Source: an uncultured Oscillospiraceae bacterium | GTDB lineage: Bacteria; Bacillota; Clostridia; Oscillospirales; Oscillospiraceae | DNA length: 35,423 nucleotides | NCBI GenBank assembly: GCA_944385465.1 | Contig: CALWXH010000014.1 | Location: 1 to 35,423, forward strand | Direction of reading: 5' to 3' | Shown here: positions 1 through 7,798 of the stretch, in pieces | Position numbering within the stretch: position 1 is the first letter of the stretch | How the letters are laid out: every line of letters starts with the position of its first letter | Translations under genes and position numbers: made by a program | The notes under the pieces: model-generated | What the model was told of the DNA's origin: nothing | Seen by the model: the letters and a program-made list of their open reading frames with translations, nothing else | Databases searched by the model: none

Positions 1-1737
1 CGCCCACTGCAGGGCGCCGGCGGCCTTCTTGGGGTCGGTGACCACCGGGATGAGCAGATGGGGGATGCCGTTGTACACCCCCAGTTCCACCATCTTGGGG
101 TCCACCATGATCAGGCGCACCTCTTCCGGGGTGGCCTTGTACAGCAGGGAGATGATGAGGGAGTTGGTACACACCGATTTGCCCGAGCCGGTGGTGCCGG
201 CGATGAGCATGTGGGGCAGCTTGGCGATGTTGCCCACCACGCAGTTGCCGGCAATGTCCTTGCCCACGGCGAAGGACACCTTGGAGGGGCTTTCGATGAA
301 GGTCTTGGAGCCGATGACATCCCGGACGGCCACCGGGGTCACCGCCCGGTTGGGCACCTCGATGCCCACGGTGGAGATCTTGTCCGGAATGGGGGCCACC
401 CGCACCGCGGACACCCCCAGGGCCAGGGCGATGTCGTCCGACAGCTTGGTGAGCTTGTTCAGCTTTACCCCCTGCTCCAGCTCCAGCTCGTACCGGGTGA
501 CGGCGGGGCCCCGGGTGACGTTGACCACCCGGGCGTCCACATCAAAGGACACCAGGGTGTCCTGCAGGCGCTGCTGATTGGCCTGCAGCTCCCCCGCGGC
601 GGCGGAGCCGGGCCCGCCGCCCCCCTCGTTCAGCAGGGAGATGGGCGGGTAGCGGTAGACCACGGACTCCTGGTCCATCCCCTCCTGGATCTCCCGGGCC
701 ACCTCCTCCTGGGCCTGCTGGGCCTCCTGCCGGGTCACCTTCTCCACGGCGGGCTCCCGCACCACCGGGGGCGGGGTCTGGCCGCCCCGGGCGGGCTCGG
801 CCACAGGCTTCAGCTCGGGCACGTCCTCATATTCCGGCGGCTCTGGCTCCATCTGGGGGGCGCTGGCCGCCCCGGTGAGCACCTGGTCGGGAGGGGCCAC
901 TCCGGCCACCTTGTCAAAGAGCTTCTTCTTCCGGATGGTGGTCACCGGCTTGGTGGGGGCCTTGGCCGTCACCGGGGCGTCGTCCACCGGGATGTCAATG
1001 GCGGGGCGCCGGGTATGGGCGGCCTGGGCATGGGGCTGCTCCACCGGACGGGGGGGCGCCAGCTCCTCCTCTTCCTCCTGGGGAAGGGCACGGCTCTCCT
1101 GCCGCTCCCGGGCTGCCCGGAACAGGTCCATCACCGTGCGGTTGAAGGCGAACAGCAGGGCCAGGGCCGCCGCGAGGATCAGCACCACCAGGGCCCCGAT
1201 CTTGCTGAAGGCCCCCTGGAAGGCCAGGGCGATGAGCCCGCTCACCCCGCCGCCGGAGGCGTTCTGCTGCCCCGTGGTCCACAGCAGGCCCAGCAGCTTC
1301 CCGTCCCAGGCAAACTGTTCCCGGCTGAGCAGCAGGTGGAGCACCGCCCCCAGCAGCACCGGCGTGAGCAGGGCGCAGGTCAGGCGCAGGCGCACCGGCC
1401 GCCCCCGGTGGAACAGCAGGATGTAGGCCGCCAGCACCAGCACCGGGGGCACCAGGTAATAGCCGTACCCCAGCAGGCCCTGGAACAGGCCCCGGAACAG
1501 GTCGATAAAGGCCGCCTCCACCCCGAAGTAGCCGATGGCCCCGAAAAAGGCCAGCAGCAGGCACACCACGCCGGCGACCTCCCGGTGGATGGAGCGTTTT
1601 TCCGGCGCGGCGGGGGCAGCTTTGCCCTGCTGGCCGGCGGACTTGGTCTGGGCCCGCTTGCCCTGGGCGGCTGTCCCGCCGGTCTTCTTCCCGCCCCGGG
1701 CAGAGCGGCCCGCGGTTTTCTTTTGTGTGGAAGCCAT
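1..1737 (-). CDS. ftsK: FtsK/SpoIIIE-family DNA translocase (3' end cut by window edge)
   Basis: This is a membrane-anchored hexameric ATPase that pumps chromosomal DNA through the division or sporulation septum. Residues 1-579 are in the window; the rest of the motor and the DNA-reading gamma winged helix lie beyond base 1. A basic, Ala/Gly-rich N-terminus is followed by about four membrane segments (roughly residues 52-210). A Pro/Glu/Gln-rich linker comes next, then the alpha/beta motor with Walker [10 protein letters not shown] (Lys about residue 520) and the conserved [19 protein letters not shown] stretch. Start ATG at 1737 is preceded by AGGGGGAG. The gene begins 15 bases after uppP, so the two are probably cotranscribed. 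FtsK and SpoIIIE cannot be told apart from this part; proximity to tepA recalls the Bacillus tepA-spoIIIE locus. Confidence 0.95.
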   Translation of the reverse strand, partial: MASTQKKTAGRSARGGKKTGGTAAQGKRAQTKSAGQQGKAAPAAPEKRSIHREVAGVVCLLLAFFGAIGYFGVEAAFIDLFRGLFQGLLGYGYYLVPPVLVLAAYILLFHRGRPVRLRLTCALLTPVLLGAVLHLLLSREQFAWDGKLLGLLWTTGQQNASGGGVSGLIALAFQGAFSKIGALVVLILAAALALLFAFNRTVMDLFRAARERQESRALPQEEEEELAPPRPVEQPHAQAAHTRRPAIDIPVDDAPVTAKAPTKPVTTIRKKKLFDKVAGVAPPDQVLTGAASAPQMEPEPPEYEDVPELKPVAEPARGGQTPPPVVREPAVEKVTRQEAQQAQEEVAREIQEGMDQESVVYRYPPISLLNEGGGGPGSAAAGELQANQQRLQDTLVSFDVDARVVNVTRGPAVTRYELELEQGVKLNKLTKLSDDIALALGVSAVRVAPIPDKISTVGIEVPNRAVTPVAVRDVIGSKTFIESPSKVSFAVGKDIAGNCVVGNIAKLPHMLIAGTTGSGKSVCTNSLIISLLYKATPEEVRLIMVDPKMVELGVYNGIPHLLIPVVTDPKKAAGALQWA

Positions 1738-1752
1738 CTTACTCCCCCTTGC

Positions 1753-2595
1753 TCATCGGATCACAAAGGACGCCACCAGCGCCACAGCGCCCGCGATCCA
1801 GCAGTAGTACGCGAATTTTCCGAACTTGCCCTTGTCCGCCAGCAGTTTCACCAGCTGGATGGCAAAGTAGCCCACCACGCCGGCCACGATCATGCCCACG
1901 ATGTACTTGGGCAGCAGGGCCAGGTCCACCTCCACCTCGCCGGTGGCCACGTCCACCACCTTCAGCAGGGTGGCCCCCAGCACCGCGGGCAGGGAGAGGA
2001 GGAAGGAATAGCGCACGGCAAACTTCCGGTCAAAGCCCAGCACCATCCCCGCGGAGATGGTGGTGCCGGAGCGGGACAGGCCGGGCACGGTGGCGATGCC
2101 CTGGGCCACCCCCACCAGCAGCGCGTCCTTCACCGTGGCGGTGCGGACCGTCTTGCTGCCCCGGGCCAGGCGGTCGGAGAAAAACAGCAGGCAGCCGGTG
2201 ACCAGCAGCATCACCGAGACAAAGGCCGGGCTGCCGCCCAGCCCCTCCACCAGCCCCTCGATGGGCAGGATCACAAACAGGGGCAGGGTGCCCACGATCA
2301 CCAGCAGCACCAGCCGCCGCCCCTCCGGGGGACGGCCCGTCTCCCGGGCCCCCCGTCTGGAGAACAGGGCGGCCAGGCCCCGGAAAAACTCCACGATCAT
2401 CTCCGCGATATCCTTCCGGTAGGCAATGCACACCGCGATCAGCGTGGCAAAATGGAGCAGGATGTTGTAGAGGTTATCCACCTCTTCCATGCCGAAGAAG
2501 TGCTGCAGCAGGGTCAGATGTCCCGAGCTGGAAATGGGCAGGAATTCCGCCACGCCCTGGACCAGGCCCAGTAGAATCGCCATCAGAAAGGTCAA
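1753..2595 (-). CDS. uppP: Undecaprenyl-diphosphatase UppP (BacA family)
   Basis: This integral membrane phosphatase recycles undecaprenyl pyrophosphate to the monophosphate carrier used for peptidoglycan and other wall polymers; overproduction gives bacitracin resistance in this family. The N-terminal signature EFLPISSSGHL (residues 17-27) and the second signature PGLSRSGTT are both present. The 280-residue, multi-helix hydrophobic protein matches the usual 265-280 length. I chose the TTG start at 2595 because GAGGTG lies about 6 bases upstream. The longer reading frame up to 2643 would begin inside a likely -10 box. The position after tepA and before ftsK/spoIIIE, with cell-wall genes ddl and murF on the same strand, fits an envelope-biogenesis neighbourhood. 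Confidence 0.95.
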   Translation of the reverse strand: MTFLMAILLGLVQGVAEFLPISSSGHLTLLQHFFGMEEVDNLYNILLHFATLIAVCIAYRKDIAEMIVEFFRGLAALFSRRGARETGRPPEGRRLVLLVIVGTLPLFVILPIEGLVEGLGGSPAFVSVMLLVTGCLLFFSDRLARGSKTVRTATVKDALLVGVAQGIATVPGLSRSGTTISAGMVLGFDRKFAVRYSFLLSLPAVLGATLLKVVDVATGEVEVDLALLPKYIVGMIVAGVVGYFAIQLVKLLADKGKFGKFAYYCWIAGAVALVASFVIR

Positions 2596-2646
2596 AACGC
2601 TCACCTCATTCAGGAGTTTCAGCCCCGGCGCGGAGCTGTACAACTG

Positions 2647-2652
2647 ATTATA
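2647..2652 (-). promoter_or_regulatory. Possible -10 box for uppP-ftsK
   Basis: TATAAT is read on the minus strand about 52 bases before the TTG start of uppP, downstream of the tepA hairpin. No good -35 lies at the right distance, so this is tentative. It is supported by the need for a new promoter after the terminator-like hairpin at 2688-2724. Confidence 0.35.
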
Positions 2653-2687
2653 TTATCACATTTCCATGAAAAATGCCACTACAATTT

Positions 2688-2724
2688 CAAGGGCCCCTGC
2701 GCCTTTCCGGCGCAGGGGCCCTTG
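2688..2724 (-). terminator. Strong hairpin after tepA
   Basis: A perfect 16-bp GC-rich stem (arms 2688-2703 and 2709-2724, loop TTTCC) starts 9 bases after the tepA stop. The run after it on the minus strand (AAATTGTAGTGGCATTTTT) is only weakly T-rich at first, so termination may be partial. Confidence 0.65.
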
Positions 2725-2733
2725 AGGGGCGCG

Positions 2734-3453
2734 CTATTTCGTTTTTTCTTCCCGCCAGGCCCGCATCTTCCGGTGCAGGCAGTCCAGGGCGTCCCCCAGG
2801 CCGCCCAGGTGGTCGATGAGGCCCAGGCGCACCGCCTCCTTGCCGTAGATGACGCTGCCCACGTCGGCGGCCATCTCCCCGGTGTTGAGCATCAGCCCCT
2901 CAAAGGTCTCTCGGCTCACCCGGCTGTTCTGGGTGACGAAGTCGCAGATGCGGTCCTGGATGCGCTCGAAGTAGTGGAAGGTCTGGCTCACCCCGATGAC
3001 CAGGCCGTTGAGCCGCACGGGATGGATGGTCATGGCCCCGGAGGGGACGATGAAGGACTCCTGGGCGGCCACCGCCAGGGGCACCCCGATGGAGTGCCCG
3101 CCCCCCAGCACCAGGGACACCGTGGGCTTGCGCATGCCGGCAATCATCTCGGCAATGGCCAGCCCCGCCTCGATGTCGCCCCCCATGGTGTTGAGCAGGA
3201 TGAGCAGGCCGTCCACCTCCCCGCTCTCCTCCACGGCGGTGAGCAGGGGCAGCACATGCTCGTACTTGGTGGTCTTGGCCCCCGCCGCCGCCTCCTGGTG
3301 GCCCTCGATCTGGCCCACGATGGTCAGGGTGTGGATGGTGCCGTCCCCGGTGTCAATGGTGGCCGAGCCCATGTCCACCACCTGCTGCTGGCGGTGGTTC
3401 AGCTCTCCCCCCTGCCCCTCCTGCTCCTGGTTGGGCAATGTCTCTTCACACAT
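2734..3453 (-). CDS. tepA: ClpP-like serine protease, TepA family
   Basis: This is a cytoplasmic ClpP/crotonase-fold protease of the TepA (translocation-enhancing protein) family, known near spoIIIE in Bacillus. The conserved core TIVGQIEGH and TTKYEHV are followed by NTMGGDIEAGLAIAEM. Nucleophile Ser121 lies in GGGHSIGVPL and a likely catalytic His144 in MTIHPVRLNGLVIG. At 239 residues it has the usual family length. The assigned ATG at 3453 has its best ribosome site (AGGGGG) inside the 3' arm of a stable hairpin. An internal ATG at residue 28 is an alternative start, but the family normally has an N-terminal extension of this size. Its physiological substrates are unknown to me. Confidence 0.88.
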   Translation of the reverse strand: MCEETLPNQEQEGQGGELNHRQQQVVDMGSATIDTGDGTIHTLTIVGQIEGHQEAAAGAKTTKYEHVLPLLTAVEESGEVDGLLILLNTMGGDIEAGLAIAEMIAGMRKPTVSLVLGGGHSIGVPLAVAAQESFIVPSGAMTIHPVRLNGLVIGVSQTFHYFERIQDRICDFVTQNSRVSRETFEGLMLNTGEMAADVGSVIYGKEAVRLGLIDHLGGLGDALDCLHRKMRAWREEKTK

Positions 3454-3493
3454 GGAAAAACCCCCTTTTGCGGTAGTGTCCGCAAAAGGGGGT
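3454..3493 (-). promoter_or_regulatory. tepA: Hairpin with T-run abutting the tepA start codon
   Basis: A perfect 14-bp stem (3480-3493 with 3460-3473, loop ACACTA on the minus strand) is followed by TTTTT CC and then the tepA ATG. It has the shape of an intrinsic terminator. Its 3' arm also contains the only purine-rich ribosome site for tepA. It could end the structured RNA upstream, hide the tepA ribosome site, or both. Confidence 0.6.
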
Positions 3494-3773
3494 GCCTTTA
3501 TTCCATGGATTGCAGTCCGGTCCTTGAACCGGCTCTGTCCCTTCCAAAAAGCCTCGCAGAGTTCGCGCCCGCAGGCGCGAATTCAATGTAATCCGTTTTC
3601 GGCCGGGGCGCGTACCTGGACGAAAACTCCTCCCGGCCCGCAAACGGGCCACCTCACCCTTTCATGCTGCCTGCTGACGGCTTGGATCTTTCGTCCCGAC
3701 GAGGCGGGCGGGCGCAGGAATAACAGGTTTATTTCAAGCCCGCCCAACGAAGCCGGGGCGGAAGAGACTGCCG
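3494..3773 (-). other. Structured non-coding spacer, possible small RNA or dispersed repeat
   Basis: About 280 bases between the aminopeptidase stop and the tepA leader hairpin contain no credible gene. On the minus strand they fold into successive short hairpins. The stems are 3756-3761/3740-3745, 3645-3650/3635-3640, 3621-3627/3595-3601 (GTTTTCG with CGAAAAC), 3574-3581/3562-3569 (perfect TTCGCGCC with GGCGCGAA) and 3528-3532/3517-3521. The terminator-like hairpin at 3460-3493 follows. I do not recognise RNase P, SRP, tmRNA, T-box or c-di-GMP riboswitch signatures. A 6S-like RNA, an unknown leader RNA or an intergenic repeat element remain possible. Confidence 0.4.
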
Positions 3774-5177
3774 TCAGCCCTCGTACACCGCCTTACAGGC
3801 GGCATAGGTCATATAGCAGTCCAGCTTGGACACGGTCTCGAAGGGGGCGTGCATGGACAGCACGGGCACGCCGGCGTCCAGGGTGTCGATGTTGCGGTTG
3901 GCCATGTAGCAGGCCACGGTACCGCCGCCGCCCTGGTCCACCTTGCCCAGCTCCGCCATCTGCCAGATCACCTTCCGGTCGTCCAGCAGGCGGCGGACAT
4001 AGGCCACCGCCTCCGCCCCGGCGTCGGAGCAGCCGCCTTTGCCCCGGGACCCGGTGTACTTGCACAGGCCCACGCCCTGGTTGACCTGGGCGGAGTTGTT
4101 CTTCTCATACACCTCGGCGAAGTTGGGGTCGTAGGCGGCAGCCACGTCGCAGGACAGGCAGAAGGACTTCTCCAGGCAGGCCTTCAGGGGGACGTTCTGG
4201 CTGGCGCACAGATCGTCCACAAAGGTGTCAAAGAAGGCGGACTGCATGCCGGACACGCCCTCGGAGCCGATCTCCTCCTTGTCCGCCAGCACGCACACGG
4301 CGGTGCGGCAGGGGGTATCCTTCAGGTCCAGCAGGGCCTTGAAGCCGGCGTAGCCGCACACCCGGTCATCGTGGCCGTAGGAGCCGATGAGGGTGCGGTC
4401 AAAGCCGATGTCCACGGCGTTGAAGGCGGGGACGGCCTCGATCTCGGCGGAGATGAAGTCGGCCTCGGTGATGCCGTAGCGCTGGTTCAGCAGCTGGAGC
4501 ACCGCCAGCTTCACCCGGTCGGTGCCCTCGTCCCCCTTCAGGGGGCGGCTGCCCACCAGCAGGTTCAGGCTCTCAGCGGGGATGGCCTCCCCCAGGGGCT
4601 TCTTGGACTGGTCCGCTCCCAAGTGGGGCAGCAGGTCGTCAATGGTGAACTGAGGGTCCCCGGGCTGCCCGCCCACGGACACGTTGATGATGGAGCCGTC
4701 CTTCATGGCCACCACGCCCCGGAGCTCCAGGGGGATGGTCACCCACTGGTACTTGCGGATGCCGCCGTAGTAGTGGGTCTTGAAGAAGGCCAGCTCGCTG
4801 TCCTCATAGAGGGGGGTGGGCTTCAGGTCCAGCCGAGGGCTGTCGATGTGGGCGGCCACGATGGACACGCCCTGATCCAGGGGGGCGGAGCCGATGACGG
4901 CCAGGTTCATCGCCCGGCCCCGGTTCACCCGGTACACCTTCATGCCGGGGGTGAGGGCCATGCCCCGCTCCAGCTCCACAAACCCGGCGGCCTTGGCCAG
5001 CTCCACGGTGTACTCCACACAGGTGCGCTCCGTCTTGCCCCGGTCCAGATAGGTCTTATAGCCCTCGCAGTAGTCAAAGATGGCCTTCTCAGTGGTCTCG
5101 TCCACCAGATCCCAGCCGTTCTTCTTCTGGTTCAGCAGCCGCTGGCGCAGCTGCTGGGCCTCGTTCATTTCTTCCAT
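3774..5177 (-). CDS. M18-family zinc aminopeptidase
   Basis: This is a cytoplasmic, probably dodecameric, dinuclear-zinc aminopeptidase of family M18 (aspartyl/leucyl aminopeptidase type) that trims N-terminal residues from peptides. Candidate metal and catalytic residues are visible: His110 in AAHIDSPRLD, Asp270/271 in GHDDRVC, Glu301/302 in DKEEIGSEGVSG, Asp344 in SCDVAAAYDPNF and His443 in SMHAPFETVSKLD. The 467-residue length is normal. The ATG at 5177 is preceded by AAAGGAGGAACT, and the longer upstream frame lies inside coaE. It begins 13 bases after the coaE stop, so it is likely cotranscribed with the regulator and coaE. Substrate preference cannot be read from the sequence. Confidence 0.93.
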   Translation of the reverse strand: MEEMNEAQQLRQRLLNQKKNGWDLVDETTEKAIFDYCEGYKTYLDRGKTERTCVEYTVELAKAAGFVELERGMALTPGMKVYRVNRGRAMNLAVIGSAPLDQGVSIVAAHIDSPRLDLKPTPLYEDSELAFFKTHYYGGIRKYQWVTIPLELRGVVAMKDGSIINVSVGGQPGDPQFTIDDLLPHLGADQSKKPLGEAIPAESLNLLVGSRPLKGDEGTDRVKLAVLQLLNQRYGITEADFISAEIEAVPAFNAVDIGFDRTLIGSYGHDDRVCGYAGFKALLDLKDTPCRTAVCVLADKEEIGSEGVSGMQSAFFDTFVDDLCASQNVPLKACLEKSFCLSCDVAAAYDPNFAEVYEKNNSAQVNQGVGLCKYTGSRGKGGCSDAGAEAVAYVRRLLDDRKVIWQMAELGKVDQGGGGTVACYMANRNIDTLDAGVPVLSMHAPFETVSKLDCYMTYAACKAVYEG

Positions 5178-5190
5178 GATAGTTCCTCCT

Positions 5191-5787
5191 TTAAGGTAAA
5201 ATACGTTGAAACAGCGCCAGGGCCTGCTCCTCCACCTGGGTGGGATCGTCCCCGTCGTTGCGCAGCACATGGCCGCAGCGTTCTTCGAAATAACTGGACG
5301 GCTTCTGGGCCGCCACCCGCAGGCGGGCATACTCCTCCCCGATGCCGTCCCGGGCCATAATCCGCTTCACCCGGGTGTCCTCCCCGGCCGTCACCGCCAC
5401 CGTCTCCTGGCACAGGTCACCCAGACCGCTTTCCAGCAGGGCGATGGCATCCAGGGCCACAGCGGGGCGGTCCTCCTCCCGGGCCCGGCGGATCTCCTCC
5501 TCCAGGGCCTGGCGGATGTACCGGTGGGTGATGGCGTTCAGGTCCGCCAGGGCGGCAGGGTCGTCAAAGACGATGGCCCCCAGGGCCTTCCGGCGCAGCT
5601 CCCCCCCGGCGTCAAAGATGTCCGCCCCAAACCGGGCGGCCAGCTCCTCCCGCATGGGAACGCAGGTCAGGGTCAGGTCGTGATACACCGCGTCGCAGTC
5701 CAAAATCACCGCGCCCAAACTGGCCAGCACCCGCAGCACTGTGGTCTTGCCCGCCCCAGTGGGGCCGGTAATGCCAATGACAGTCAA
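5191..5787 (-). CDS. coaE: Dephospho-CoA kinase
   Basis: This enzyme catalyses the last step of coenzyme A synthesis, ATP-dependent phosphorylation of the 3'-hydroxyl of dephospho-CoA. It starts with the P-loop GPTGAGKTT (residues 8-16). LDCDAVYH and the C-terminal ARDGIGEEYARLR region, typical of the lid and substrate domains, follow. It has 198 residues, the usual size. I chose TTG at 5787, which has GAGGTGAG about 6 bases upstream; the open frame extends much further but overlaps the preceding regulator. The ribosome site overlaps the stop codon of the XRE gene (5793), which suggests translational coupling. Confidence 0.93.
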   Translation of the reverse strand: MTVIGITGPTGAGKTTVLRVLASLGAVILDCDAVYHDLTLTCVPMREELAARFGADIFDAGGELRRKALGAIVFDDPAALADLNAITHRYIRQALEEEIRRAREEDRPAVALDAIALLESGLGDLCQETVAVTAGEDTRVKRIMARDGIGEEYARLRVAAQKPSSYFEERCGHVLRNDGDDPTQVEEQALALFQRILP

Positions 5788-5792
5788 TCCAC

Positions 5793-6395
5793 TCACCTCA
5801 CACAATTGCGTGAAAATCTGCGCTGAACGGACGGGCGGGTCATCCCCCACAGGTAGACCCCATCCCCTGCCAGCCACAGCAGCAGAAGGGAATTTTCCAG
5901 CCGCAGGGCCTCCAGGCTCAGCAGGCAGTCCAGCACCAACAGACACAGGATCACCCGGCGCATCACAGGATAGCGCACCCAGATCCCCACTCCCATGGTG
6001 ATGAGGGAAATGGTCAATGGAGCCACCACGGGAACGATGATCCATCCATAGCGTCCAAAAAAGGACAGGATCACCAGCACCGTGGCCGCCAGCCGCACCC
6101 CCGTCCAGAGCAGGTAGATCCGGTCGTCCTGGGCCTGTCTTGGTTCCTCAACTTCCTCGCAGCTTCCGTCCCATGGCGGGTTATCCTCCCGCGCCGGGTC
6201 CTCCCCCAGCAGCAGCTGGTCCAGGGTCACCCCGTAGAGTTTGGCCAGGGTCTTCAGGTTTTCCACCCCCGGCTCGGCGGCGTCATGTTCCCACTTGGAC
6301 ACAGACTGGCGGGACACATACAATTGCCGGGCCACTTCCTCCTGGGACAGGCCCTTGGCCGCCCGCAGCCTCTGGAGATTTTCTCCCAACGTCAT
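5793..6395 (-). CDS. XRE-family regulator with membrane tail
   Basis: Residues 1-62 form a Cro/C1-type helix-turn-helix (LRAAKGLSQEEVARQLYVSRQSVSKWE, then LKTLAKLYGVTLDQLL). An acidic linker follows, then about three to four hydrophobic segments from residue 95 on (ATVLVILSFFG, IIVPVVAPLTISLITMGVGI, VILCLLVLDCLL). It is therefore a membrane-tethered DNA-binding protein. The ATG at 6395 has GAGGTGATCAAGC upstream. Its stop overlaps the coaE ribosome site. The signal it senses and its targets are unknown; autoregulation of its own transcript with coaE is a reasonable guess only. Confidence 0.88.
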   Translation of the reverse strand: MTLGENLQRLRAAKGLSQEEVARQLYVSRQSVSKWEHDAAEPGVENLKTLAKLYGVTLDQLLLGEDPAREDNPPWDGSCEEVEEPRQAQDDRIYLLWTGVRLAATVLVILSFFGRYGWIIVPVVAPLTISLITMGVGIWVRYPVMRRVILCLLVLDCLLSLEALRLENSLLLLWLAGDGVYLWGMTRPSVQRRFSRNCVR

Positions 6396-6453
6396 GCTTG
6401 ATCACCTCACCAAAATGGTACGGGACAGAGCAGGCGATGTAAAGCACTTCCGG

Positions 6454-6470
6454 CGCAACCTCCGGTTGCG
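6454..6470 (-). other. Small hairpin between tsaC fusion and XRE gene
   Basis: A 7-bp stem (CGCAACC with GGTTGCG, loop of 3) lies in the 133-base gap. No T-run follows, so I do not call it a terminator. The long minus-strand operon could read through it. Confidence 0.3.
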
Positions 6471-6528
6471 GCCCTCTCAGAGCCTTACAGCTCATGGTAC
6501 CACAGCCGATTTCAAATGTACAGAGGGG

Positions 6529-7791
6529 TCATTCCACCGGTCCCACCACCGCCTCAATGTCCCCCCGGCTCAGTCCGCCCTGGCGGAGGATGCGGTGGGG
6601 GGTGACGGTGAGATCCAGGATGGTGGACTCCACCCCCACGCTGCACGCCCCCCCGTCCAGCACCGCCCCGATGCGGCCGGAGAGCTGGGTCAGCACGTCG
6701 TCCGCCGACTTGGGGCTGGGATGGCCGGACAGGTTGGCGGAGGGGCAGGCCAGCGGCCTGCCCAGGGCCCGGAGGACCGCCAGGGTGGCGGGGTGGTCCG
6801 GGCAGCGCACCCCCTGGGTGACGCCCCCGGCGGGCACAATGTCAGGGAGGGTCCCACTTCCCTTCAGAATCATGGTCAGCGGCCCCGGCCAGAAGGCCTC
6901 CGCCAGCCGATAGGCGTCAAGGGGGATCTCTTTACACACCTGTTCCACCATGGCCATGCCGTCCACCAGCACGTTCAGGGGCTTGGTGTCCGGCCGGCCC
7001 TTGGCCTCGTAGTTGGCGTGGACGGCCTGGGCCTGGGTGGCGTCGGCGGCCAGGCCGTACACCGTCTCCGTGGGGAGGGCCACCAGCTCCCCCCGGGCCA
7101 GCAGGGCGGCGGCCCGGGCCGTCTCCCCCGCCTCCAGCAGGGCCGTGCCGGTGACCAGCTCCACCAGCTGGGCGGGGCGGTCGATGAGGAAGTCTGCGCC
7201 GGCCTGCTCCAGCTCCTGCCGGGTGCGGAAGCCCCACAGCACGCCGCAGGCGGCCAGCCCGCCGTTTTTCCCCGTGAGGATATCCACGTTGGAGTCCCCC
7301 ACAAACAGGGTCGTGTCCGGCCGGGCCCCCATCTCTTCCATCATCCGGTGGAGCAGCGTGGGGTCCGGCTTCACCGGCACCCCCGGCAGCGCCCCCTGCA
7401 CCCGGGGAAACAGCCCCGGAAAATAGTGCTCCACCACCGGGGCGGCCAGCTCGTGGGCCTTGTTGGACAGCACCGCCACCGCCACGCCGGCGGCCTTCAA
7501 CGCCGCCACCGCCCGGGCGACGCCGGGATAGGGGGCGGTCCTATCCTCCTTGTGGAGGCCGTACCAGGCGTTGAAGTCCGCCAGGGCGGCGGCCAGCTCC
7601 TCCTCCCCGGTGCCCTCCGGGGCAAACCGGCGCACCAGGTTGGGAATCCCGTTGCCCACCATATACTTGTACGCGTCCACCGTGTGGGTGGGCCAGCCCC
7701 GGGCGGCGCACACGTGGTTGCCCGCGTCCGCCAGGTCGTCAATGGTGTTCAGGAGGGTGCCGTCCAAGTCAAAAATCACATGGGTGTACAT
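6529..7791 (-). CDS. Fusion of HAD phosphatase and TsaC/Sua5 threonylcarbamoyl-AMP synthase
   Basis: A single 420-residue frame joins two enzymes. Residues 1-213 are a HAD-IA phosphatase of the phosphoglycolate phosphatase type: nucleophile Asp8 in FDLDGTLLNT, Ser109 in LSNKAHE, Lys141 in KPDP, Asp166/Asp170 in VGDSNVD. Residues 216-420 are a YrdC/TsaC domain: PTETVYGL 240-247, KGRP 264-267, SANLSG 351-356, GVESTILDL from 387. This domain makes threonylcarbamoyl-AMP for the t6A modification of ANN-decoding tRNAs. The C-terminal Sua5 domain found in longer homologues is absent. The start ATG has GAGGA upstream and lies 7 bases from the prfA stop, so the two are coupled. The phosphatase substrate is not evident. 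No stop codon or frameshift separates the halves. Confidence 0.93.
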   Translation of the reverse strand: MYTHVIFDLDGTLLNTIDDLADAGNHVCAARGWPTHTVDAYKYMVGNGIPNLVRRFAPEGTGEEELAAALADFNAWYGLHKEDRTAPYPGVARAVAALKAAGVAVAVLSNKAHELAAPVVEHYFPGLFPRVQGALPGVPVKPDPTLLHRMMEEMGARPDTTLFVGDSNVDILTGKNGGLAACGVLWGFRTRQELEQAGADFLIDRPAQLVELVTGTALLEAGETARAAALLARGELVALPTETVYGLAADATQAQAVHANYEAKGRPDTKPLNVLVDGMAMVEQVCKEIPLDAYRLAEAFWPGPLTMILKGSGTLPDIVPAGGVTQGVRCPDHPATLAVLRALGRPLACPSANLSGHPSPKSADDVLTQLSGRIGAVLDGGACSVGVESTILDLTVTPHRILRQGGLSRGDIEAVVGPVE

Positions 7792-7798
7792 GGTGTCC

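Noticed and set aside
58..2574. 838-codon open frame on the plus strand
   Set aside because: It is antisense to ftsK/spoIIIE and uppP; His/Gly/Leu/Gln-rich composition is what high-GC codons give on the opposite strand, and no domain is recognisable.
2596..2643. Longer uppP start (16 extra codons)
   Set aside because: It would begin inside the likely -10 box and lacks a ribosome site; TTG at 2595 has one.
3446..3652. 68-codon frame in the structured spacer
   Set aside because: It runs through several hairpins and the tepA leader, has no ribosome site and overlaps the tepA start in another frame.
3494..3773. Possible T-box, RNase P or c-di-GMP riboswitch
   Set aside because: Short look-alike strings (AGGGTGAGGTGG, GGGACGAAAG) occur, but the diagnostic conserved cores are absent.
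3849..5360. 503-codon open frame on the plus strand
   Set aside because: Antisense shadow of the M18 aminopeptidase and coaE, with no motif or ribosome site.
6396..6528. Promoter for the XRE-coaE genes (TTACAT-16-TACCAT)
   Set aside because: Both boxes are poor and the gap could be read through from upstream, so I did not list it.
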